A DNA stretch of 64,000 nucleotides from positions 23,229,265 through 23,293,264 of the forward strand of contig NC_088303.1 of NCBI RefSeq assembly GCF_032854445.1, written 5' to 3'. The position numbers and the translations under genes are program-made. Below, one piece after another: positions 1-12,024 of this stretch (positions are counted from its first letter, which is position 1; every line of letters starts with the position of its first letter). The notes below the pieces were generated by a model. It ran no database searches and was not told where the DNA came from. It saw only the letters and a list, made by a program, of their open reading frames with translations. The stretch comes from Liolophura sinensis (lineage: Eukaryota; Mollusca; Polyplacophora; Chitonida; Chitonidae).

Positions 1-156
1 GTTGTAGGAGCGGGGCCACGCGCCTTTCTCTGTAAACTCGGACAGCCATTCGTCATACTGAGCAACACAACTTTGGCATAGCGAGCCTTCTAACACGCCC
101 TCAACGACTGTCATGCCTTTTGTCTTCAGCTCATCCCGATGTCTCTCAGTAAACAT
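1..156 (-). CDS. N-terminal part of a possible phytanoyl-CoA dioxygenase-like protein (runs off window)
   Basis: Reading the minus strand, an ATG at 156-154 opens a frame of 52 codons that is still open at the window edge. The peptide begins MFTERHRDELKTKGMTVVEG and continues with a V-L-E-G segment, two cysteines and a QYDEWLSEF stretch. That pattern (a basic helix, then G-x-x-V-V-E-x-V-L, then a helix with W-L) resembles the N-terminus of PhyH-type Fe(II)/2-oxoglutarate dioxygenases, but the Fe-binding HxD...H residues would lie outside the window, so the family call is inference from a short stretch. The ATG has A at -3. Nothing downstream of this exon can be seen, and the sequence upstream (157-240) shows no further coding. 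Confidence 0.45.
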   Translation of the reverse strand, partial: MFTERHRDELKTKGMTVVEGVLEGSLCQSCVAQYDEWLSEFTEKGAWPRSYN

Positions 157-240
157 TTTGGAAGTTCAAAGCCTGCAAGAAAATAATAAAGAAGAAAGTA
201 CTCAACGGCACCACGAATAACAGTTGAACGACGGAGACGT

Positions 241-500
241 TTATATTTATTTATTTCATTGGTGTTTTACGCCGTAGTCAAGAACATTTCACTTATTCGA
301 CGACGGCCAGTATAATGGTGGGAAGAAAACTGGAAGAGCCCGAGGGACACCCACCACCATCCGGAGGTTGCTGACAGACCTTCTCACGTTCGACGGCCGG
401 ACAGGAAGTCATCACGAACCGGACTTGAACTCATAGCCACCGTATTGGTGAGAGGGCCCTGGGTCATTGTGCCTTGCGGGCACGCTAATCATGGAGGCTA
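241..500 (-). repeat. SINE-A copy (tRNA-derived), near full length, diverged
   Basis: Read on the minus strand it has the layout shared by all SINE-A copies here: a tRNA-like head ending in a B-box-like GTTCAAGTCC, a central domain with CATAATGCTGGCC-type sequence, then a tail of AAATAAATA. This copy is clearly mutated relative to the fresh copies near 19.2 kb and 63.8 kb. It lies just upstream of the minus-strand gene at the left edge. Confidence 0.8.
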
Positions 501-761
501 CCCGAAGACGCTTATAATTTTTACATATAGGTTTCCTTGTTGTGGGCGCACCGTTAGTTCAGGAGCACACCAGTCTATGTAGGGCCTACGTTATTGTCGG
601 TTGAATGCATCTTCTGATTCTGAATCATTCTTATCCGTATATACATGCGACTATGTCCGTTGCGTGTGACGAAACCGACCGACACAAGAGATGTCTTATC
701 AGAGTCAGGTCAAGGGCGGGGTAGTGAATAACGGCACATAAAGGATCTTCGCTATAATCGG

Positions 762-1450
762 GATGTGTGGTCAGTCGTACCAAAACATGAGACGTCTTTC
801 TCAAGGCTAGGAGAGGATGTGTAGCCCGTACTACCAACACATGCTGGAGGATGTGTAGCCAGTCATACCAACATATGAGATGTTTTCCTCAAGGCTATGC
901 AGGATTGTGGCCTGTCATACCGACACATGAGATGTCTTCCTCAAGGCTAGGGGAAGGATGTGTGGTCGGTCATACCGACACATGAGATGTCTTCCTCAAG
1001 GCTAGGGGAAGGATGTGTGGTCGGTCATACCGACACATTAGACGTCTTCCTCAAGGCCTGGGGAACGACGTGTGGTCGGTCATACCGACACATGAGACGT
1101 CTTCCTCAAGGCCTGGGGAACGACGTGTGGTCGGTCATACCGACACATGAGACATCTTCTGCAAGGCTAGCCAGGATTTGTGGTCTGTCATACCGACACA
1201 TGAGACATCGCTTCCTCCAGGCTAGGTGCAGAATATGACCACTCATACCGACACATGAAGCGTCTTCCTCAACGCTATGCGGAGTATGTGACCAATCATA
1301 CCGACACAGGACACGTCTTCCTCAAGTTTAGGGGACGGACATGTGTGTCCCCTTCCTAGGGGAAGGATGTGTGGTCGGTCATACCGACACATGAGACGTC
1401 CTCATGGCTAGGAGAAGAATGTGTGGATAATAGTACTGACACATGAAAAC
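762..1450. repeat. Minisatellite, about 58-60 bp unit, roughly 11 copies
   Basis: Successive units share GGTCGGTCATACCGACACAT followed by GAGACGTCTTCCTCAAGGC. The central four or five units are almost identical, while the outer ones have drifted. Each unit contains a short perfect inverted repeat (GTCGGT-cat-ACCGAC). Open frames across it are products of the periodicity and are not called as genes. Confidence 0.85.
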
Positions 1451-1949
1451 GTATGGACATATCATCAGGGATGTCGGGGCCAACAGCATTGCCATTCACT
1501 TAAATCCTGACACATAAGCCTATAAAGAAGCTACATGGCCCACGGAGTTTGTTAGCTAATTATCCACGAGCAAGGAGAGACTATAGATGCTGCGATCTCT
1601 ATGGAATCTACATTCAAGCAACAGTAAGATGTTGCTCCAGCTTAAATGCTCCACCTTAAAAGTCAGAGTATATTGCATCAGTATGGGCGGGAGAAGTTGC
1701 AACATTACAGACACATAGTAAAAATACACAGCTGTTACCATTCGTTTTATTGAGGAAACGGTGCAAAACGACTTATATCTTGCAAAATTCCCGTCATTGA
1801 GTCACTTCACGTACCACTATCTCTTCGTTAGCGAAGGTGAAGAAGTACGTGGGGTTACTTTTTGAGCAGGCTATAACATGGAACATTACACTGACTCTAA
1901 ACCACATCTCGCTATACCTAGTTTATGGTCAAAACTTCAATCACAAACT

Positions 1950-2065
1950 CAAGAATATTTCACTTATACAACGGCGACCAACACTGTGGTGGGAGGAAAC
2001 CCGGCAGAGCCCGGTGAAAACCCACGACCAACCGCAGGTTGCTGCAGACCTTCCCGCGTACGGTT
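1950..2065 (-). repeat. SINE-A fragment
   Basis: It contains the central domain only, on the minus strand (AAGAATATTTCACTTATAC followed by a GGAGGAAACCCGGCAGAGCC segment). The tRNA-like head is missing. Confidence 0.75.
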
Positions 2066-2099
2066 GCACATTTCGAATTTCAACTAAGGTCAAAACTGG

Positions 2100-3560
2100 C
2101 TGAGTGGAATCGTCCCCTACATTTGACTGACAATATCCTGGCTGTTGTCAGATGTAGGCCTATGTATGATAAGAAGAATGGTGTAGGAGACCTACATGGC
2201 TGATATCCAATATTGCTAGTTATACGTGTAACACATACATACAGTTACAGCTGTCCCTACGCCCTGACAGACTTAACTGACCAATGTATTGGTACCAAAT
2301 TTGGTTTCCTAAAGAAGCCAATAAAAGCAGTGTGATTGGTGATCTAAATTCGAACCAATGTCGCTGTGGTATGTGTTCAACATTGGGCCTGATGTTCAAA
2401 AGTTCAGTAAAAGTTAATACCGGTTTGCAATAAAAAATCTAATGAGTATTGGCTCGTAATACACTTTTAAGCAATTTGGTAAACCTAACTGTAGTCTTAA
2501 ACTGGATCAAAATGCCCAGAGAAGCCAGCATACCTGTTAAACGTTAGCCACAGGCACAGGTACAAAGTATGCCATGCTCGTACACTGGTAGGCCCTGAAT
2601 ATAGTCTACTCAATCGTCCGACCTGTTTTCACACATCAATATGCATGGGAAGAATCTACATGTTAAATGATGTCCGCCGACAGTCACCTGACTGTTATAA
2701 TGTGAGATAAGGCAGCCTGTATAGCGTCCATATAAAATAGTCGCCTTGTTGGTACTATTTTTATCTTAATAAAATCTTACACGTATAGGTAGAGGTGACC
2801 GCCTCTATAAACCAGCATGCATAAGACATGGGGGAGGGACAGGAGACGGGGGCGGGTTGTGAAGGGCTGTCACATCTACCTAAAATAAGCCTTTCACTAC
2901 ACACAGTCGGTGATATACAGATCGACGTGTACAAAAATCGCCATGTAAAAGCCGTCGTACTCCAGTTTTAAAGGCATATCTGGTACTAATATGACAGTAT
3001 TGTATTAACTGGTCATGTACAGGCCCTTATGTGCAGTCACATACTCAAGAAGATAAGCGATATAGGCCTATAGTATACCCTTGTTTACACTAGACATGTT
3101 ATATAGGCTACAGCACAAATGCACAGCTAAAATTACATAAATGAACAATTAAAGTGAATTATTTTGACAAATTAAAACAACAAATAACAGGGAGAGGCAT
3201 AAAACAACACGCAGTTGTACACAATTTAACTGTTAGCTACCGGTAGACTACATGTATTTGTCACCAGGAACAAAATACGCTCTGAATGCATGCGTAGGCC
3301 CCTATTACCTCAAAACCAACAAGGGCAAACAATCCCATTTAATTTACATAAATTATTTATGTTACATTATGAATTGAAAAGTAGAAAAAAATATTGCCTT
3401 ATATATATAATACATATGTCATTGGACCATTTTTCACATGAAAAAGCCCATTCTAAATTTATACGGCCAGGCCTAGCTGGATTATAAAATTAGCCTGCTT
3501 ACACGTTACCACTATCAACAAATAGGGCCTATATACGTCACCAAAAAGAAAAGTGAACAA
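2100..3560. other. No gene seen
   Basis: This is an AT-rich stretch with short open frames only, and no recognisable protein, RNA or structured repeat. Confidence 0.5.
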
Positions 3561-3564
3561 CCGC

Positions 3565-3665
3565 CCGCTTTCTTCCCACCATAATGCTGACCATCGTAGT
3601 TTAAGAAATATTCTTAAGTATGCCTATGCTGCGGTATAAATCACCAATCAACTAAATAAATAAAG
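3565..3665 (+). repeat. SINE-A 3' fragment
   Basis: It shows CCACCATAATGCTGACC, an AAATATTCTTAAG stretch and a CACCAATCAACTAAATAAATA tail. Only the 3' third of the element is present. Confidence 0.7.
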
Positions 3666-3753
3666 TACTTCATAATGCATATAAAATGTTTCGCAAGGAG
3701 AATACCGCACAGTTGCTTACGCCTTACCTCGGCCAAAAGCACCACCGTCGACT

Positions 3754-4083
3754 GGCCCAGATAGCACAGTTGGTAGAGCGTCCATTTCGGAGGCGGTAGA
3801 TCCAGGGTCAATCCTGGGTCGGTTCAGGCATAAAACCTTGGCTTTCAGCATTAAGGGAATAGTGCAACGGCTGGTTGTCCCGTATCACTATCAGTATAAT
3901 GGCTCGGGCGGGGCAGCTTACTTGCCTTCAGTGAAGCAGCACTAGATAAACGAGCAATGGAAATCCGTCCCGCAGCAAGAATGTACATTTCATGCACTTT
4001 AAGGACTCCTTCGTCATCATAAAAATGACTGAAAAATTGTCCATACAACGTTAAACTCCCCAAACTCTCACTCACTCACTCAG
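3754..4083 (+). repeat. SINE-B copy (second tRNA-derived family), ends just before INTS11
   Basis: The head reads like a tRNA: an A-box-like AGCACAGTTGGTAGAGCGTC and a B-box-like region GGGTCAATCCTGGG. The body matches the minus-strand copy at 8424-8785 (AGTATAATGGCTCGGGCGGG). The tail is ATGACTGAAAAATTGTCC followed by a run of CACT units. It ends about 130 nt before the INTS11 start codon. Confidence 0.85.
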
Positions 4084-4212
4084 CTACTAGCCACTCGTAG
4101 ACCTACTTTTCAGACTGCAGAGATTGTTTTCCTTTCTGGAAATTCTGCGTGCCACAACAAATGTGCAGAGGACTTGCTTGAAACTCCAGCGGACCTCGCC
4201 AGAAACCTGAAT

Positions 4213-7200
4213 ATGACAGAAATTAAAGTAGTTCCACTAGGTAAGAGACATATTAAACATGAGAGTCACTTGTAGACTTACGCAGTGAGAGGCCAATGTT
4301 AAATCTCAGTGTAAAGCAGACCTGGCCAATACTAATCGTCTCCTCTCTTTACGGTTTTGTGCTATAAAGGGGCCAATTTTCGTATCGTACCTAAGACAAC
4401 TGCTGTTCGTCGTATACAGGACATTTTACATTCTAACATTGGTGTTATTTTCCCAGTGAAAATATCCTTATTATGCATGCTGATCAGTTCAGATGATTAT
4501 TTCTTGTGTGTTTAGTGTTTTGTGTGTGATGCCTAAAGCCATTTACCTATCTAAGCTAGATCAGTGGTCACAGCTGGACTGGTCGGTTTATGACTGATAT
4601 GGCTGTTTTTACAGTTCGACCTAGAGAGTGAATTATTGATTCATCTGAGAAAAAAAAAAAACATTTATATTAAACCCTATGGAGGGTATGAAGTACGCAA
4701 AGCATGAAAATAAAGAGTGCAGTAATGTACATGTAAGCCTATGGAAATGATCTCTTTCTACTGAGGCCTGCCAGCAACCTGGGGATGGCTGTGGGTTTCC
4801 TCCGGGTTCTGCCCGGTTTCCACCCACCATAATGCTGGCTGCTGTCGTATAAGTGAAATATTCTAGAGAATGGCGTAAAACAAATAAATAAATCATTCTA
4901 TTGAAGACATGCATACAAAGTTAGCACCCACAGCTTTTCAACTGCCAGAACAAGAGTGCCCTATTTAAACAAACAGCAGTCAATTACTAACAAAATTTCG
5001 GAGCAATTTTGGAGGTGGCTCAGCTAGTGAATACAAGTAAGGTATGCATTTCCTGGTCATAACACACAAGTTGCGGGTTCAATCCCCACCTTGGACAAGG
5101 AGTTATTTAAACCTGTATATTAGCATTTTAGGGAGCATTTTTAGATGTGGCTCATCTAGTGAATACATGTAAGATGTACAATGGGGTTCAGTCCCAACCT
5201 GGGGCAGAGTTTGTAGATTCCTCCCCCCTCCCCCCACCCCTTCCCCTTCTGCCATTGTTAGAAAGGATCTTCTTGACAATAAGTAGGCAATGGGATTTGT
5301 GGAGGCGTTTGCATGTGTTACATTAATCACCCTTGTCTTCCAGTAGAATGCATATGGTGTGCAAGTTTGTGGATCACAGGTGAGAAAAATGGTTAACTTG
5401 CCAAAGGTCTGTGGTTTATTCTCCTGTATCATAGTATGTATTCTCATGTGTGTGTTCTCCAGTATGTCTGTTTGCATAATCCTGGGTTCCTTTTCGTGTT
5501 TCAGGTGCTGGCCAGGGTAAGTAGTTATGCTCAGTTTCCTGGTAACATAATACATTTTCAGGTGATGATGTTTTAAATAGATGTACACTACCCTAATTCC
5601 TCAACCTTTTCGCATATGAAAGAACAACTTCCAGTGCAATTTATGCAGCCTGTGGAGTTGATTTTGGATACAAAACTACATTGCTTCACAAACAGTATAA
5701 TTTTATCAACAGACACAGAATAATGCCTTGAACAAACATGTGAAAAAGTTGAAGAATTACAGTAGATATCATCGCTTTGCTGGGGTTTGATAACAGGTGA
5801 AAGCTTCCGAAACATCGGTAGGCATATTCTTGTACACTTTAATATCCATTAGGGTTTGGGATTGTGAAATACAACCAAAATTGGACAATGTTTTGGTTCA
5901 TTCTGTCAGTATGACATTTCTAAGGCTTGTGGTAAATGACCCAAAATTTAGCCAGTTAAAGTGCATTTTTACAGGAAGACAAATGTCACAAAAGATTACC
6001 GTTAAGAGAAAGTTACATTTTTCAGGAGAATACCATCCTACTATCCAAACAAGCAACAAAACACCTTTCTTTCATCATTGTAAGGCAAAATGTGCAACTT
6101 TCTGTTTTATTATTAGTTGTTGTTAATTTATTGATATTAATTTAAAATGCTACGGCTTTGTTTCAAATTGTATGTACAGATACCAGGCTTATTTGACATC
6201 GTAAGCTGTGGGTATAGTACTGTATGTGCCCATCCTCAGTACATGTACATGTTCATGATATATGTCCACCTCACAGCTGTGTTGTGTTTACAGATGTTGG
6301 CAGGAGCTGTATTATCATTACATTGGGGGGGAAGAACATTATGCTGGACTGTGGTATGCACATGGGCTATAATGATGAGGTGAGTGGTTACTGAACAGCC
6401 TAGCCATTTTAGGAATAAAAAAAAAATGGATGAAGTTCATAGCTGAGTCATTTCAGGATTAGAAAAAAATTAGCAGAGCTTATAGTTTAGTCATTTCGAA
6501 AATAGTAAACAAAATTTATGAACCTTACAGATTAGTCATTTCAGGAATAGAAAACAAAGGAAGAAGCTTATAGTTAAGTCATTTCACGATTAGAAAACAA
6601 AATATACGAAGTTTATAGTTTAGTCGTTTGGAGATTAGTAAACAAAGTTGATGAAGCTTATAGTTTAGTAATTTCAGGAATAGAAAACAAAATTGACAAA
6701 GCCCTTAGCTTTGTCATTTTCAGAGTAGAAAATAAAATTGACAAAGCCCTTAGCTTTGTCATTTTCGGAGTAGGAAACAAAATTGACAAAGCTTATAGTT
6801 TTATCATTGCAGAGTTAGAAAACAAAATTTACTGAGCTTATGGTTCAGTAATTTCAGGATAATAAAACAAAATTGGTGAGGCTTTAACGTTTGTCAATAC
6901 AGGATTAGGAAATAAATTTGACAGACCTTTATACAGTTGAGTCATTTCAGTTTTAGAAAACAAAATTTACAAAGCTTATAGTTTTGTGATTTTGGAATTT
7001 GAAGATAAAATTATGGCAATATTGACAGTTTCTTTGTTCATATACAGCAGTTTTGCTATGACACATATATTTGTGATAAAAGTAAGCCTGTTGTTAATTC
7101 TAGATGTCATCATGTTATATTCAATAGATGTACACTACTGCAGACCGGCCATTTTGGCTATAATTGGCTATAAGGCAGTGTCCACTGTAACACTTGTCAC

Positions 7201-10200
7201 AATATTAGTCGTGGTTCAATGATGAAAACAAGTAAACGTATGGCACAATCATTTTTATTGAGTACATAATAAAGACATTCAATACAAACACATTATGTGT
7301 TGAGCAAATGAGTAAAAATCATTAATATTTTTTATGCATTTTTAATGTCGTACTTAACAATTTTTCAGTCATATGATGACGAGGAGTCATCATTTATGTG
7401 TATATATAGAGTGTCTTCTTGTGGTAGGGTGAGTCCACGTTGCCAAAGTGCTATTGCCTCTGAAACATCGTGCAGAAGACACCAGATGTGACATCCCAGC
7501 AAGTCACATTATACTGACACCGGGACAACCAGTCCTGTTGCCTTGCTCTAACCTGAGCACCAAGAAAGGCAGCTAAAAGTACAATTTTTAAAGTCTTTGA
7601 CATGACCTGACCGGGTCTCCTGATTGCGTTCAAACTTGGAAGTAGTATGACACCAGTGAGAAGACTACTTTCAGTTAGAATGTTAACTCCATTAGACTAC
7701 ATTTAACTTACATTCTATATTCATGTTTCTTTTCCTTTATGTCTAAGAGGTATTTACCAGAAAAAAATAATGTTTGAAAATTTGAAGTACTGGCTGCTAT
7801 GACAGTAACTATTACTTTGGAATCAGTCATTATGAGATGGATTCTGAATGTAGTTTGATTTTTAGTCAATAAAAATAGTTGCTCTGTTTGATGTAAGGTA
7901 TGTCCGTTTTGTTTTATTTCCACAGAGGCGGTTCCCAGACTTCAGCTATATCACCAAAAATGGAAGTCTGACAGAACATTTGGACTGTGTTATTATCAGG
8001 TCTGACATTGAATTAATATGAATATAATTGTACTAGTAGAAATGTAAGATTCAGCATTCAGGCTTTGTACATGTAGTATGTCCATATCAAATCAGGGATT
8101 GGGGAAGTTCCATTGTGGCTACATGCTAGCCAGTTTGTGATACACGTAGCAGCACATTTATGATGTCACACCACCCAAATTCTCCGACCTTTTCGACCAC
8201 CACTGCAACCAGTATTTTGAAACATTCTGAGATAACTATGGAGTGTAGAGAAATAGTTTGCTTCATAATTTTATGAAGCTTGCATCTTTAATGACACAAA
8301 CAAATCATTTTTAGCATTATTCTCATAATAATTGTACGCATAAGTTCCACTGTAAAAAGGGAACAGTGGTTGGAAAGGCTGAAGATTTACAGTACATGTT
8401 TATGGGTTTGTCAAGTAGTTTGAGTGAGTGAGTGCTTGGGGTTTAACGTCGTACTCAACAATTTTTCAGTCATATGACGACGAAGGAATCATTAGGGTGC
8501 ATGTACGTGTAATGTGCCTCCTTGTTGCAGGACGGATTTCCACCGCTCTTTTATTTAGTGCTGCTTCACTGAGACGACTTACCGAAGGCAAGTAAGCCGC
8601 CCCGCCCGAGCCATTATACTGATACGGGTCAACCAGTCGTTGCACTATCCCCTTCACGCTGAACGCCAAGCGAGGAAGTTACAACTTCCTCTTTTAAAGT
8701 CTTAGGTGTGACTCGATCAAGGATTGATCCTGGATCTACCGGTCCTGAAGCGGACGCTCTACCAACTGTGCTATCCGGGCCGATCCAAGTAGTTTGATGA
8801 TCCAAAGCTTCATGTTTGTGTGTGTCCGTAAAGTACTTTAATGGTATGAATCTTCAGAAGGGGCCTCTACAGGGCAATGACCCAGGAGCCTCCCACCATT
8901 GCGATCGCTGGCCGTGTGTGAAAAGGTCTTCTAGCAACCTGCAGATGGTCGTGGATTTTCCTCCTACCATAATGATGGCCACCGTCATATAAATGAAATA
9001 TTCTTGACTACGACATAAAACACTAATCATATAAATAAATAAATAAATAAATAAATAAATCATATCAGAAAAAAGCTTTCCAAGTTATGTCTTCAATTAA
9101 AACAAATGTGAAAGTAAAAAATGAACATTGAGCAATTGTGTTCACCATTTGCAGCCATTTTCACCTGGATCACTGTGGTGCTCTGCCATTCATGTCTGAA
9201 ATGGTCGGCTATGATGGACCGATCTACATGACACATCCTACCAAAGCCATCTGCCCCATTTTACTAGTAAGTGTCATTGTTACATGCAGCTTCAAAAAAC
9301 TAAAAACATCCAGTTTTCTGATCACTAGAGATTGACTGATTAAGTCACATGTTCAAACCCTGCTCCTTGTAGTGCTTCACCATTGATTTTCATGATTATA
9401 AGTAATATGTTATTTTTAGAATACAGCTTTTGGTGTGGCTTTATATGTAGACATTATATGTTTTCCTGGGGGGACCTTTATGGTCAAGGTGGTTAGCATG
9501 CCAGCACGGCACAATGACCCAGGAGCCTCTCATCAATGCAGTCGCTTCCTCTCTGGCCATATGTGGAAAGGTCTGGTAACAACTTGCAAATTGTCATAGG
9601 TTTTTGCCTAGTTTCTTGCTAACATAATGCTGGCCGCTGTCGTATAAGTGAGTATGGCGTAAAACACAAATCAAATAAATAAATAAATTTATTTTTTCCC
9701 TGTGAAGGTGTTGTTTCAGAAACCTCTGCAAAGCTTCCTCTTCTTACAAATGTGCGTGCTAACTCAGAAGTTAACTAATCTCTTTCGTAGAATCAAACCT
9801 GAATTTCCATATATATGTATTAAAGTAAATGATAATGTTTCTCTTCAGGAAGATTTCAGGAAGATCATGGTGGACAGGAAAGGAGAGCTGAACTTCTTTA
9901 CATCAGAGATGATAAAGACATGCATGAAGAAAGCTGTGGCTGTCAACCTGCATCAAACAATTCAAGTACAGTGTATATATCTTGAACTGACTGTAGGGCT
10001 TAATTCTCTTTTTGTCATTAACAAGTCAGATTTCTTGTTCAGATTGTTATAAAACGGAACTTTTGTAAACTGGTTTTAGGCTGTTAAAATTTATTATTAA
10101 TATGAAGTGTGAGAATCTGACTGTGGGTTAAAGATATAGCAAAGTTCATTATGCTGGATAATGCATTATGCTGGATAAATTTACAGGGCTTTGAATATTA

Positions 10201-11956
10201 TGTAACAAAGGCTGAATTCTTGAAGCTGATACAGGGGCTTAAAAGCTAGTTGGTAAAAAAGTATATTGCACAGTAAGGTTAAAAATGGTCGTTGAAAAGA
10301 GATGTAAGGAAAGCTACCTATTTCCATCACTGAGATGATTGGAAAATAAAGTGTGCATCCAGATGAAGAAAGTCTGTTCCAGTTTTACAACTAACAAACC
10401 TCAAGAAGGTATTTTGTAACCGTTCAATGTGGTTGAATAACACATATTGCAAGTCCAGTCAACACAACACAGCAGATTACATGTACTTTAAACAACAGCT
10501 AAATGTAAAAGAAAGCTCCTGTTAGAAGTTATGTACAAAACCATTACTGCGCAGGTTTAATTTGTACATATATTTGCAGGTTGATGATGAGATGGAGATT
10601 AAAGCTTATTATGCAGGCCATGTCCTGGGAGCAGCCATGTTTTACATCCGGGTAGGACAGCAGTCTGTGGTGTACACGGTTAGTACTTCAGCCAGCTGAT
10701 TTGGTCTGTTCTTACAGTGGCATGATCGGTTTGGTCTCACCTTTAAAAGAATGGTTTGTTGTCATTGTTACAAGCGCACATGTTCAGTTTTTTTTCTCAC
10801 CACAAGATTGACTTGTCCTCACCATTACACAGTTGACTTGTTCTCGCCATTACAGGATTGACTTGTTCTCAACAATACACATTTGGTTTGTTCTCATCAT
10901 TACTCGATTGGTTTGTTCACATCATGACACAACTGCTTTGTCCTCACCTTTACACAATTGTTTCTTTCTCACCATTACACAATTCCTTTGTTCTCACAAT
11001 TACACAATTGCTCCGTTGTGATCATTACATGATTTGGCTGTTCTCAACTTGACACAATTGGTTTGTTCACACAATTATATGATTGGTTTCTTCTCACCAT
11101 TACATACATGTAATTGATCATTGGTCTGTTCTCTTGATTGTATGATTGGTCTTTTCCCACAAATAGTTCTCTCCAATTTCTTTGCTAATGATGTCAGGCT
11201 TTTGGGGGCCAATTGTACATACGTGTATGTTTTTGCTGTCAGTCTGAGAATTGAAGTGAATAAGATCACAGGTGCATTTCTGGCTCCAGCTCTCCACTTT
11301 TCCTGTCCAACTGACCTTAAACAGGGTTAAATGCAGGTTCAATCTCAGACTCTGACAGGGAATTTTCAGGATTTCTCATTTATTGCTCTCCATCGATGCT
11401 CTCTGTGTGGTCTGCCATGAAGTTCTTTGGAAACCACTTGATTTATCTATCTATATGTGGCACAAGCAGACAATTGGGACAGTTCACCAGTATCACGCCC
11501 AGACTATCAAATAAAGAAATAAATCTTCGAAACATAGACATGACCATGGTGCTGATTTTCTAGGCTTTCTCTAAGATCATATTACCACAACTAACATTAA
11601 AGACCAATCATGTAATTAATGAGCTTTTAAACTGAAATTGTGACTTTCTGAGGAAAAAAGCCTTGTTGTACCGATACACTGTTCCCTTCACAGGGGGATT
11701 ACAACATGACTCCAGACCGACATCTTGGATCTGCGTGGATAGACAAATGCCGACCTGACCTCCTCATCACAGAGTCGACCTACGCCACAACAATTCGCGA
11801 TTCCAAACGCTGTCGGGAAAGAGATTTCCTCAAGAAGGTGCACGACTGTGTGGAGAAAGGTGGCAAAGTAAGTCATTTGCAGGAAGGATGAAAGATAGAA
11901 GAAAGGCGATAAGCCCATATAAGCAAATATAAATTACATGTAGCTGTATATACACG

Positions 11957-12024
<68 letters not shown>

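Noticed and set aside
3754-3830. tRNA gene
   Set aside because: Only A/B-box-like motifs of a SINE head are present; no acceptor stem or complete cloverleaf is evident. The same holds for other SINE heads.
9000-9060. AATAAA motifs in SINE-A tails as poly(A) sites of INTS11
   Set aside because: They lie in introns that are clearly spliced in the full-length frame; use as cryptic sites is possible but unsupported.
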